Below, piece by piece: positions 35,442 to 43,787 of a stretch of DNA of 64,000 nucleotides. Position 1 is the first letter of the stretch. Every line of letters begins with the position of its first letter. Position numbers and translations under genes: made by a program. Below the pieces are notes generated by a model that was given only the letters and a program-made list of their open reading frames with translations, made no database searches and was not told where the DNA came from. The stretch is from Anaerolineales bacterium UBA2181 (GTDB lineage: Bacteria > Chloroflexota > Anaerolineae > Promineifilales > UBA4811): NCBI GenBank assembly GCA_002328075.1, contig DCVT01000041.1:24612-88611 (forward strand). Reading direction: 5' to 3'.

Positions 35442-36890
35442 ATGAAGACGGCAGATGAGTATGTAGAGAGCCTGCGGGGCCGAAGGATGGAGGTCTATTT
35501 CATGGGCGAGCGGATAGACGAACCCGTCGACCATCCCGCGTTTCGCCCACACATCAATTCGGCGGCGATCACCTACCGGCGGCCGCCTCACGACGCGGAC
35601 GCCAGTGCGTTGGCGACCGCGCGCTCACATCTGACCGGGGATGCGATCAACCGGTTTACCCACATTCACCAGAGCACCGAGGACCTCGTCAGCAAAGTCC
35701 GGCTGCTGCGGGCAATCGGCCAACATACCGGCTCATGTTTCCAGCGTTGTGTTGGGTGGGATGCCATGAACGCGTTGTACGTGGTCACCCACGACATGGA
35801 TGCGCAGCTGGGCACACCCTACCACGGCCGACTGGTGGATTACGTGCGCTATGTACAGACCGCCGACCTGATGTGCACCGGGGCAATGACGGACCCCAAG
35901 GGAGACCGGAGTCTGGCGCCGAGCCGGCAGCCCGATCCGGATCAGTATATGCACGTGGTGGATCGCCGGGAGGCAGGCATTGTGGTGCGCGGAGCCAAGG
36001 TCCACCAGACGGGGGCGGTCAACTCGCATGAGATCATCGTCATGCCTACAGCTGCCTTGGAGCCAGCAGACGCCGATTACGCGCTGGCCTTTGCCGTCCC
36101 GGCCGACGCGCCGGGTCTGGTCTACGTGTTCGGCCGCCAGACCAACGATTCGCGCAAAGCCGAGGGCTGTGTCGACCAGGGCAATCTGCAGTACGGCATC
36201 GTTGGCGGCGAGGCGTTGGTGGTGTTCGAGGACGTTTTTGTGCCTTGGGAACGGGTGTTCATGTGCGGCGAGTATGCGTTCGCGGCGCCGTTGGTCGAGG
36301 TGTTTGCTTCCTACCATCGACAGAACTACGGTGGGTGCAAGACAGGTGTTGCCGATGTTCTGATTGGGGCCACCGCCCTGTTGGCGGACTATCAGGGGGT
36401 AGGCAAGGTCTCGCATGTCCGCGACAAAATCACCGAGATGGTGCACCTGACTGAATCGCTGTACTGCTGCTCCATTGCCTGTTCTGCTCAGGGGGCCAAG
36501 ACCGGGTCGGGCGCCTATTTCGTCGACCCCCTGCTGGCCAATGTCACCAAGCTGAATGTGACCCGCAATGTGTATGAGATCGGTCGGCTGGCTCAGGACA
36601 TCGCGGGAGGGTTCATCGCCACGCTGCCTTCGGAGCACGACCTCCACCATCCGCGGGTAGGTCCGTTGGTGGGTAAGTATTATTCCGCGCGAGAGGGCGT
36701 TTCGACTGAAGCTCGCTTTCGAGTGGCGCGCTTGGTGGAAAACATGACCGGAGGCACAGCTTTGGTCGAGTCCATGCATGGAGCTGGTTCACCTCAGGCA
36801 CAGAAAATCATGATTCTTCGCCGAGCAAACCTGCCCCAGAAGACCCGCCTGGCGGCCCGCCTGGCAGGGGTAGCTGACGAACGTCCGTGA
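35442..36890 (+). CDS. abfD: 4-hydroxybutyryl-CoA dehydratase family, [4Fe-4S]/FAD
   Basis: 482 residues. This radical flavoprotein dehydrates 4-hydroxybutyryl-CoA to crotonyl-CoA and is oxygen sensitive. The four cluster ligands described for the clostridial enzyme occur at the same residue numbers: Cys99, Cys103, His292, Cys299. Thr190, Glu257, Tyr296 and Lys300 also match, and Glu443 in VESMHGAGSP probably stands in for the catalytic Glu455. This rules out the related flavin monooxygenases (HpaB type), which lack the cluster ligands. No CoA-transferase or ligase for 4-hydroxybutyrate is in the window, so the true substrate is open. Confidence 0.87.
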   Translation: MKTADEYVESLRGRRMEVYFMGERIDEPVDHPAFRPHINSAAITYRRPPHDADASALATARSHLTGDAINRFTHIHQSTEDLVSKVRLLRAIGQHTGSCFQRCVGWDAMNALYVVTHDMDAQLGTPYHGRLVDYVRYVQTADLMCTGAMTDPKGDRSLAPSRQPDPDQYMHVVDRREAGIVVRGAKVHQTGAVNSHEIIVMPTAALEPADADYALAFAVPADAPGLVYVFGRQTNDSRKAEGCVDQGNLQYGIVGGEALVVFEDVFVPWERVFMCGEYAFAAPLVEVFASYHRQNYGGCKTGVADVLIGATALLADYQGVGKVSHVRDKITEMVHLTESLYCCSIACSAQGAKTGSGAYFVDPLLANVTKLNVTRNVYEIGRLAQDIAGGFIATLPSEHDLHHPRVGPLVGKYYSAREGVSTEARFRVARLVENMTGGTALVESMHGAGSPQAQKIMILRRANLPQKTRLAARLAGVADERP

Positions 36891-36899
36891 GGTGGCCAC

Positions 36900-37670
36900 G
36901 TGAGCGTGCTGGATCTGTTCAGGCTTGATGGTCAGGTGGCTCTGGTCACCGGCGCAGCGCGCGGCATGGGCTCGGCGATAGCGGCAGGGTTGGCCGAGGC
37001 TGGAGCCGACGTGGCCGTGCTGTATCACCATGCGCCCATAACCCACACACGCGAATTGATCGAGGCGACCGGCCGTCGGTGCCTAGCGATTCGGGGTGAC
37101 CTGCGAACGACGACCGTGGAGGACCTGCAAGCGTTTGTGGACTGCGTGGTGACCGAGATGGGCCGACTGGACATACTGGTGAACAACGCGGGCATCATTC
37201 GGCGGGCGCCGGCGGTCGACACCAGCGAGGAAGACTGGGACGAGACCCTTCAGATCAACCTCAAGGCGTCGTTCTTCCTTTGCCGGGCAGCAGCGCGCGT
37301 CATGATCCCACGGCGGCACGGCAAGATCATCCAAATATCCTCCGTGTTGGGACTTCAGGGCGGAATTCTGGTGCCGGCCTATGCGGCCACCAAACACGCT
37401 ACGATCGGCTTCACCCGCGCGGTGTCCAGCGAGTGGGCGCCGCTGGGTGTCAATGTCAACGCGATTGCGCTGGGATACATGGAAACCGAACTGACAGCTG
37501 CTGTGCGCAACGATCCGCGACGCAGCGCCGCGCTGCTGGCCCGTGTTCCGGTAGGGCATTATGGCAAACCGTCCGACATTCAGGGAGCGGTCGTGTTTCT
37601 GGCTTCGGCCGCGTCGGACTATATGCATGGCTCGATTCTCGTGCTGGACGGTGGCTGGTTGGCGCGTTAG
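36900..37670 (+). CDS. Short-chain dehydrogenase/reductase
   Basis: 256 residues, classical SDR: TGAARGMG nucleotide motif, NNAG, catalytic Ser in QISSVLG, and Tyr-Lys in YAATK. Overall it resembles KduD/FabG-type enzymes that act on hydroxy or oxo groups of sugars and acids. Starts at GTG 36900, 9 nt after the dehydratase gene, so clearly in the same transcript. It could interconvert a semialdehyde or oxoacid and its alcohol in this pathway; specificity cannot be read from sequence. Confidence 0.85.
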   Translation: MSVLDLFRLDGQVALVTGAARGMGSAIAAGLAEAGADVAVLYHHAPITHTRELIEATGRRCLAIRGDLRTTTVEDLQAFVDCVVTEMGRLDILVNNAGIIRRAPAVDTSEEDWDETLQINLKASFFLCRAAARVMIPRRHGKIIQISSVLGLQGGILVPAYAATKHATIGFTRAVSSEWAPLGVNVNAIALGYMETELTAAVRNDPRRSAALLARVPVGHYGKPSDIQGAVVFLASAASDYMHGSILVLDGGWLAR

Positions 37671-37682
37671 GAGGTAAGGGCG

Positions 37683-38570
37683 TTGATAGAGATCCGCATC
37701 CACGGACGCGGCGGCCAAGGCGCGGTTCTGGCTGCTGAGCTGTTGGTGCACGCCGCTTTTGCGGAGGGTAAATTCGGGCAAGCGTTTCCGGCGTTTGGTG
37801 GCGAGCGTCGTGGCGCCCCGGTTCAGGCGTTCGTCCGGTTGGACAAATCGCCGGTACGGGTTCGGTACCGAGTTTACCGGCCGGACTATGTCGTGATCCT
37901 GGACAGAACCTTGCCAGACATGATCGACGTGCTCGACGGATTGCGACCGGACGGCGTGGTGCTGATCGATTCTGCTCGACCGCCGGCGACGCTTTCATGG
38001 TCGGCAGATGCACCCGTCTATGCCATTCCGGCGACTGCCATTGCCATGGAGGTATTTGGTCAACCATTGGTCAACCCGGCGATGCTGGGTGCGCTGGCTG
38101 CCATCACCAGCGAGATCAGCCTGCTGTCGATCCAGGATGCCTTTCAGCGACGTTTCCCCGGGTCCTTGGGCGAAAAGAACGGCCTTGCCGCCCAAATGGG
38201 ATATGACCATGTCTTGAAGCCAGACGTGCTGCCGGTACGGGTGACAAGATCGCCCCACGTTCGTGGCGTTGGGCAGGCGTCAGCGCCAGATGCGGGCCTG
38301 GGTGCTCCTGGTCATCCGCTACATTTCGGGTTGGTCGTCGCGCCGCGAACGTCGTTGGCTTACCCCACCGGGGGTTGGCGTTACGCCCGGCCCGCCGTGG
38401 ACGCTGACATCTGCAACGGCTGCGGTCTGTGCGTGGCCTTTTGCCCAGACAGTAGCCTGACGATCGTAGAAAAGCAGGCGATTGTCGATTACATGTACTG
38501 CAAGGGATGTGGCATCTGCTCCAAAGTGTGTTCGCGGGGAGCCATCGCCATGATGAGTGAGGAGGGATGA
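37683..38570 (+). CDS. 2-oxoacid:ferredoxin oxidoreductase, fused gamma-delta subunit
   Basis: 295 residues. Residues 1-185 are the gamma subunit (EIRIHGRGGQGAVLAAELL, FGGERRGAPV). The C-terminal ~65 residues are a delta-type ferredoxin with two CxxCxxCxxxC motifs (CNGCGLCVAFC and CKGCGICSKVC) for two [4Fe-4S] clusters. With the next two genes it forms a pyruvate-type oxidoreductase that turns a 2-oxoacid and CoA into acyl-CoA, CO2 and reduced ferredoxin. Starts at TTG 37683 after GGAGG (37670-37674). Confidence 0.9.
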   Translation: MIEIRIHGRGGQGAVLAAELLVHAAFAEGKFGQAFPAFGGERRGAPVQAFVRLDKSPVRVRYRVYRPDYVVILDRTLPDMIDVLDGLRPDGVVLIDSARPPATLSWSADAPVYAIPATAIAMEVFGQPLVNPAMLGALAAITSEISLLSIQDAFQRRFPGSLGEKNGLAAQMGYDHVLKPDVLPVRVTRSPHVRGVGQASAPDAGLGAPGHPLHFGLVVAPRTSLAYPTGGWRYARPAVDADICNGCGLCVAFCPDSSLTIVEKQAIVDYMYCKGCGICSKVCSRGAIAMMSEEG

Positions 38571-38573
38571 CAC

Positions 38574-39794
38574 GTGACGCGAGGTACTGTCTCGGTGATG
38601 GAGGGTTCGATGGCCGTGGCCAAGGCGGTGAAAGCGTGTCGGCCGGCGGTCATCTCGGCGTACCCCATCACGCCCCAGACGCACATCATCGAAATGCTGG
38701 CCCAGATGGTGGCCCAGGGTGAACTGGAGGCCGAGTACGTCCGGGCGGATTCAGAGTTCTCGGCTGCTTCCGTTGTGGCTGGTGCCAGCGCCACTGGGGT
38801 CCGGACCTACACTGCTTCCGCGTCGCAGGGACTCCTGCTGATGACCGAGGTGCTCTATTACCTGGCTGGCGCCCGACTGCCGGTGGTTCTTACCGGAACC
38901 AATCGCCAGGTGTCGGTCCCGCTTGGACTGCAGCCTGATCATCGGGATACCATGAGCTTTCGCGATTCTGGCGTAATCCAGCTCTACGTCGAGAACGTCC
39001 AGGAGGCGTATGACACCCATCTCCAGGCCTTCAAGATTGCCGAGGACCATGGGGTCCTGCTGCCCACGATGGTATGCATGGATGGTTTTGTCCTGACGCA
39101 TGTAGTCGAGCCGGTCAGGATCCTGGACCAAGTGGATGTCGACGGGTATCTACCTCCCTACGAGCCGGTTCACTACCTGACCCCCGAGAGACCCTCCGTG
39201 TTCGGATCGTACACGGACGACGCAAACACGCTCGAATTCTACTATCTTTTGCAGCAGGCCGTGTTGGGTGCAAAGGCCAAGGTCGAGCTGGCAGCACGTG
39301 ATTTCCGCGCTGCCTTTGGCCGCAGTCATGGCGGGTTGATAGATAGCTATGGGGCAGAGGACGCCGAGGTGGTTGTCATCGCGATGGGCTCCACCGTCGG
39401 TACATTGCGCGAAGCGGTGGATGTATTGCGCAGAGAGGGTGCCAAGGTCGGACTGATCAAGGTGCGTTGCTTCAGGCCGTTCCCGGCCGAAGAAGTGCGC
39501 CAGGCAGCATCCGGTGCCGACGCGGTGGCCGTGGTGGACCGGGCCATGTCGTTTGGTTTCCAGGGTGTCCTGGCGACTGACGTCAAAGCGGCGTTGTACG
39601 ATGCGCCGGCAGCGAATCGTCCGGTGGTGATGGGTACGATGGCCGGTTTCGGTGGACGCGAAGTGACCATCGACACTGTCCGTGAGATCGTCAAAGTGGC
39701 AAGGCAGGCGTTGGACGGACATCTGCCCGCACCCGACGATTCCAATTTCATCGGGCTGAAACCGGAGCTTTTGCCGGTAGCCGGACCGGGTTAG
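38574..39794 (+). CDS. 2-oxoacid:ferredoxin oxidoreductase alpha subunit
   Basis: 406 residues. PorA-type: GSMAVAKAVKACRPAVISAYPITPQT at the N-terminus (first ~70 residues), then TSAS-like segment YTASASQGLLLM, and a C-terminal domain II with AVVDRAMSFGFQG. The subunit supplies the CoA and substrate contacts. GTG 38574 follows GGAGGG and lies 3 nt after the gamma-delta stop. Confidence 0.92.
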   Translation: MTRGTVSVMEGSMAVAKAVKACRPAVISAYPITPQTHIIEMLAQMVAQGELEAEYVRADSEFSAASVVAGASATGVRTYTASASQGLLLMTEVLYYLAGARLPVVLTGTNRQVSVPLGLQPDHRDTMSFRDSGVIQLYVENVQEAYDTHLQAFKIAEDHGVLLPTMVCMDGFVLTHVVEPVRILDQVDVDGYLPPYEPVHYLTPERPSVFGSYTDDANTLEFYYLLQQAVLGAKAKVELAARDFRAAFGRSHGGLIDSYGAEDAEVVVIAMGSTVGTLREAVDVLRREGAKVGLIKVRCFRPFPAEEVRQAASGADAVAVVDRAMSFGFQGVLATDVKAALYDAPAANRPVVMGTMAGFGGREVTIDTVREIVKVARQALDGHLPAPDDSNFIGLKPELLPVAGPG

Positions 39795-39815
39795 TTCGCC
39801 GCGCAAGGATGGGAA

Positions 39816-40718
39816 ATGGACAAGCCCGCGGTTGACCCGTACCAAAAAATGATGTTTGCGCCAGGCCACCGCGCCTGCCCCGGTTGTGGGGCATCCATCG
39901 CGGTTCGCCTCGTTCTGGAGGCCACAGGCCCGGATGTGATCGTCGTCAGCCCGACGGGTTGCCTGGAGACTTTCACCTCGCCTTACCCGTACACGCCATG
40001 GGGAGTACCGTGGTTGCACGTGCTCTTTGAGAACGCGGCGGCCGTGGCGTCGGGCGTGGAGGCGGCCCTGAGGAGCCGCGGGTCATCGGACCGGGTGCGA
40101 GTTATCGTGATCGGGGGCGACGGCGGAACCTATGACATCGGTCTGGGTGCGCTCTCGGGTATGTTTGAACGAGGACACGACGTTTTGTATGTCTGTTACA
40201 ACAACGAAGCGTACATGAACACCGGAGTTCAGCGTTCCAGCGCCACGCCGTTGGGCACTGCGACCATGACCAGCCCGGCGACGGGTCAGGCGTGGGGCGA
40301 GGATCGTCCGCAAAAAGACCTTCCTGCCATCGCCATGGCGCATCAGATACCTTATGTGGCAACAGCCTCGGTCGCCTTTCCGGCGGATCTGCGCCGGAAA
40401 GTGAAGCAAGCCATGGCGATTCGCGGTCCGAAATACGTTGAGGTGCACAGCCCTTGCCCGATTGGCTGGGGTTATGATGCAGCCGAAACCGTGGAACTAG
40501 CCAGGTTGGCAGTGAATACTGGTCTGGTCCCGCTTTATGAAGCGGCCGCCGGGCAGCAGCTCCGAGTACGCAAGATCCAACAACGATTGCCGGTGACCGA
40601 GTATCTACGCCGACAACGGCGGTTTCACCATCTCTTTGCGGATGCAAACGGCGCACACCTGGTTTCGATTCAGTCGGTCGCCGACGGCAATGTGAATCGG
40701 TGGGCATTGGAGGGTTGA
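39816..40718 (+). CDS. 2-oxoacid:ferredoxin oxidoreductase beta subunit (TPP-binding)
   Basis: 300 residues. ACPGCGAS near the start gives the proximal cluster ligands; the TPP/Mg motif is GGDGGTYDIG followed by YNNEAYMNTG. The order gamma-delta, alpha, beta is the usual por order. The long C-terminal tail and ferredoxin-type cluster are as in pyruvate oxidoreductase, but related enzymes use other 2-oxoacids, so pyruvate is not certain. Confidence 0.92.
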   Translation: MDKPAVDPYQKMMFAPGHRACPGCGASIAVRLVLEATGPDVIVVSPTGCLETFTSPYPYTPWGVPWLHVLFENAAAVASGVEAALRSRGSSDRVRVIVIGGDGGTYDIGLGALSGMFERGHDVLYVCYNNEAYMNTGVQRSSATPLGTATMTSPATGQAWGEDRPQKDLPAIAMAHQIPYVATASVAFPADLRRKVKQAMAIRGPKYVEVHSPCPIGWGYDAAETVELARLAVNTGLVPLYEAAAGQQLRVRKIQQRLPVTEYLRRQRRFHHLFADANGAHLVSIQSVADGNVNRWALEG

Positions 40719-40757
40719 GACCACACAAGTGAGTGTGCGATTGCAGACGATGCAGCC

Positions 40758-41519
40758 ATGACCACAACCGTCCAGCTCTTCGTAACATGCCTGGCCGAAA
40801 ACCTATGTCCGGATCCTCTGCGGGCCATGGTCACAGTGCTGGAGCGATTGGGCGTGCGCTGCCAGATACCGGAAGGCCAAACCTGCTGTGGTCAGCCCTT
40901 TCACAACAGCGGTTTCCCCGAACTTGCCCGCCGGCCCGCCAGCCAATGGCTAAAAGCATTTGGTCGCACGCAGGGGTACATCGTCGCTCCATCGGCGTCC
41001 TGCGTGGGTTATGTTCGACGTCGTTACCCTGAGCTATTTCCCGCAGGGACCCCCGAGCACGCCATGGCCATGGAGGCGGTAGGCCGGACATTCGAGTTTA
41101 TCGAGTTTCTCACCCATGTTCTCCAGATCACCGATGTGGGTGCCTATTATCCTTATCGTGTGACCTATCACGCGTCTTGCCACCTGTTGCGCGAGCTGGG
41201 ATTGCGCGACGAACCTAAACGCCTGCTGCAGGCCGTCAAAGGGCTCGAATTTGTTCCCCTGCCGGCCGAGGAGACCTGCTGCGGTTTTGGCGGCGTCTTT
41301 AGCGTGGTGTTGCCGGAGGTCTCTCGGGATATGATGGGGGCCAAAGTGCGCAGCATCAGTTCCAGTGGTGCCCAGGTGGTTGCCGTGGCTGAGACCGGTT
41401 GCCTGATGAACATCAGCGGCGGTCTGGCCATAACCCGCTCCCCGGTGCGTGCCTGCCATCTCATACAAATCCTGGCGCACGAAAACCGCCAATGTACGGT
41501 GAGGCCGCGGGAAAGATGA
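40758..41519 (+). CDS. lutA: LutA-type Fe-S oxidoreductase subunit (two CCG domains)
   Basis: 253 residues with two CCG domains: TCCGQPFHNSG near residue 36 and TCCGFGGVFSV near residue 173. LutA, LutB and LutC together oxidise L-lactate to pyruvate in bacteria without the flavin enzyme; related proteins act on other hydroxyacids. Stop overlaps lutB (ATGA). Confidence 0.9.
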   Translation: MTTTVQLFVTCLAENLCPDPLRAMVTVLERLGVRCQIPEGQTCCGQPFHNSGFPELARRPASQWLKAFGRTQGYIVAPSASCVGYVRRRYPELFPAGTPEHAMAMEAVGRTFEFIEFLTHVLQITDVGAYYPYRVTYHASCHLLRELGLRDEPKRLLQAVKGLEFVPLPAEETCCGFGGVFSVVLPEVSRDMMGAKVRSISSSGAQVVAVAETGCLMNISGGLAITRSPVRACHLIQILAHENRQCTVRPRER

Positions 41520-43048
41520 GTGGGTTACCCGGCAGGGTGGATTTCCGTCGCAACACCCAGTGCGTCGCACCCCAGATGGCATGCGCCGTCCAGCAAGCGA
41601 CCACCCGGTTCCTGGCACTCCGGGACACCGCAGTTAGCGAATTCGGTGCTGACAGGTGGCAGGAGCTTAGGCAGGTCGGACACGATCTTCGGCTCCACGC
41701 GATTGAGAACCTGGACGGTTACCTGGAGCTGTTGGAGGACCAGGTCACCCGTGCCGGTGGGCAGGTACATTGGGCGCCGACCGCCGCCTGTGCCAGGCAG
41801 ATCGTGTTGGACATTGCGCGCCGGCACCAGGTCAAACGGGTGGTCAAGGTCAAGAGCATGGCGACCGAGGAGATCGGCCTGGCCTTGGCCCTGGAGAGCG
41901 CCGGTCTTTCGGTATTTGAGACCGATCTGGGTGAGTACATTGTCCAACTGGCTGGCGAAGCGCCGTCGCACATTACCGGCCCGGCGCTACACATGACCAA
42001 AGAGGACATTGCGGAGCTGTTCCGGTCCAAACTGGGAGCGAGCGCACCGGCTGACGCGCAATTGCTCACCAGGATCGCGGCCGATAGACTGCGAGGTGAG
42101 TTTCTGGCAGCCGACATGGGCATCTCCGGCGGCAATTTCCTGGTGCCGGACACCGGCACGCTGGTGTTGGTCACCAACGAGGGCAACGGCCGAATGTGCA
42201 CGACGCTGCCCCGGGTTTTTGTGGCGGTGGTAGGAATTGACAAGGTCATTCCTGATTGGGAGAGCCTGGCGGTGATGCTCACGCTTCTGCCGCGCAACGC
42301 CACCGGGCAAAAGATGACTGCCTATGTGTCGTTTATCACCGGGCTCAAGCCGGTTGAAGGTACTGAAGGGCCGGCCGAATTTCACCTGATCCTGCTTGAC
42401 AACGGGCGGTCACAGATGCTGCGAGACAAGACGTTGCGGGAGACCCTGCTTTGCATTCGATGCGGCGCCTGCCTGAACGTCTGCCCGGTCTACAACACGG
42501 TGGGAGGCCATGCCTACGGCTGGTGTTATTCCGGCCCGATTGGCGCCATTCTCTCGCCGCAGTTACTGGGACTGCATGCGGCCGGTGATCTTCCATTTGC
42601 ATCTACCCTGTGCGGGGCGTGCAACGACATCTGTCCGGTCAAGGTCCCCATTACCGACATCTTGCTCGAAATGCGCCAGCGGGTGCTTCACGAGCCGACG
42701 GCCCGGCAAGAGAGGTCCAAGTCCACCCTGCGGGCAGCGGCGCGAGTGGCAGCGCTCGTTTTCGGGTCGCCCAGATTGTACCGGTGGTCAGCCGAGGCGC
42801 TCTGTCTTCTTCAGGCTCCGTTCCGTCGAGGCGGCTGGCTGCACAGGCTGCCACCGCCCTTGAACCGGTGGACCATGGCACGGCCGCTGCCCGCGTTTCG
42901 GACGGACTTTTTTCGTTGGTGGCGTGCCCGTGGCACAGGGCGCAGCCAGCAACGTCTATTGCGGGCGAGCCTACTGGTCGCGGCCGCAGGCCTAGTCATC
43001 GCTGCGGTCTCGTCGCGGATTCATCGTTCGAAACGCCAAGGAACCTGA
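41516..43048 (+). CDS. lutB: LutB-type ferredoxin-like oxidoreductase subunit
   Basis: About 510 residues. LUD domain (residues ~60-290) followed by two cluster motifs, CIRCGACLNVCPVY and CGACNDICPVKV. The ATG at 41516 overlaps the lutA stop; the open frame begins further up at 41399. The C-terminus has an extra hydrophobic helix (LLRASLLVAAAGLVIAAVSS) that could tether the complex to the membrane; I do not recall this as usual for the family. Confidence 0.9.
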   Translation: MSGLPGRVDFRRNTQCVAPQMACAVQQATTRFLALRDTAVSEFGADRWQELRQVGHDLRLHAIENLDGYLELLEDQVTRAGGQVHWAPTAACARQIVLDIARRHQVKRVVKVKSMATEEIGLALALESAGLSVFETDLGEYIVQLAGEAPSHITGPALHMTKEDIAELFRSKLGASAPADAQLLTRIAADRLRGEFLAADMGISGGNFLVPDTGTLVLVTNEGNGRMCTTLPRVFVAVVGIDKVIPDWESLAVMLTLLPRNATGQKMTAYVSFITGLKPVEGTEGPAEFHLILLDNGRSQMLRDKTLRETLLCIRCGACLNVCPVYNTVGGHAYGWCYSGPIGAILSPQLLGLHAAGDLPFASTLCGACNDICPVKVPITDILLEMRQRVLHEPTARQERSKSTLRAAARVAALVFGSPRLYRWSAEALCLLQAPFRRGGWLHRLPPPLNRWTMARPLPAFRTDFFRWWRARGTGRSQQRLLRASLLVAAAGLVIAAVSSRIHRSKRQGT

Positions 43049-43056
43049 GAGTCGTG

Positions 43057-43746
43057 ATGTCTGATGTCGGCAAGAATCGAGATGCAGATCGTGACGCGGT
43101 CATGCTCACGGTGCGGAGTGCGCTGGGCAAACGGGGAGCCCCAGTTACACCCAGATTCCCGCAACGGATGCCGACTGACGTCTTGGCGAATAATCAGGTT
43201 GGCATCAGCACATTGCTGCTGGAAATCGTCAAGCTAGGTGGCTTTGGCCGGCGAGTCCCGGATACTGACACCTTGCACCGGTTGCTGGCCGAGTTGGTGA
43301 GATGCGAAGGGGTTAAGCAGGCGGCCTTGTGGTCCACCCCCGAGCTCAACGAGCTCAGCCTGAATCGAGTGCTGCACGAGCTGGGGGTTCAGATCATCTC
43401 GCCTGGCGCGGAACGATGCCAGTGCTCCACGTGTGACCTGGGTGTGACAGGAGTGGACCTCGCCCTTGCGCAAACCGGTACGCTCTTTTTGCGCACATCG
43501 CCTGAGCGCCCGCGCTGGATCTCTCTGCTGCCGCGGATCCACCTGGCCATTGTGGAAGAGAGAGCGTTGCGCGGTAGCCTTGTACAGGCGCTGGCTGAAC
43601 TACGCGGCGAAGACATGGTGGCCGTCACCGGCCCAAGCCGCACGGCCGACATCGAAATGACGTTGGCGCTGGGCGTCCACGGGCCAAGCGTGTTACATGT
43701 GTGGGCGATTGCGCCGAAATGCAGGAGCAGTCCGAGTGATGACTAG
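43057..43746 (+). CDS. lutC: LutC-type LUD domain subunit
   Basis: 229 residues. LUD domain with the conserved VDLALAQTGTLFLRTSPE and LLPRIHLAIVEERA segments. Last gene of the 19-kb plus-strand block; a GC-rich hairpin follows. The open frame extends upstream into lutB, but similarity starts here, and ATG 43057 lies 8 nt after the lutB stop. Confidence 0.88.
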   Translation: MSDVGKNRDADRDAVMLTVRSALGKRGAPVTPRFPQRMPTDVLANNQVGISTLLLEIVKLGGFGRRVPDTDTLHRLLAELVRCEGVKQAALWSTPELNELSLNRVLHELGVQIISPGAERCQCSTCDLGVTGVDLALAQTGTLFLRTSPERPRWISLLPRIHLAIVEERALRGSLVQALAELRGEDMVAVTGPSRTADIEMTLALGVHGPSVLHVWAIAPKCRSSPSDD

Positions 43747-43752
43747 CCTTGG

Positions 43753-43785
43753 CTGGCCACGGGCCGGGAGCCGTGGCCCGGCCAG
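43753..43785. terminator. GC-rich hairpin between convergent lutC and GntR genes
   Basis: CTGGCCACGG (43753-43762) pairs with CCGTGG (43771-43776) and GGCCAG (43780-43785), with a 3-nt bulge. No clear T-run on either strand. It fills the 41-bp gap and could stop transcription from both sides. Confidence 0.5.
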
Positions 43786-43787
43786 CG

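Noticed and set aside
35733..36779. 348-codon antisense frame opposite the dehydratase gene
   Set aside because: The sense frame has every catalytic residue of its family; the antisense frame is a codon-bias shadow.
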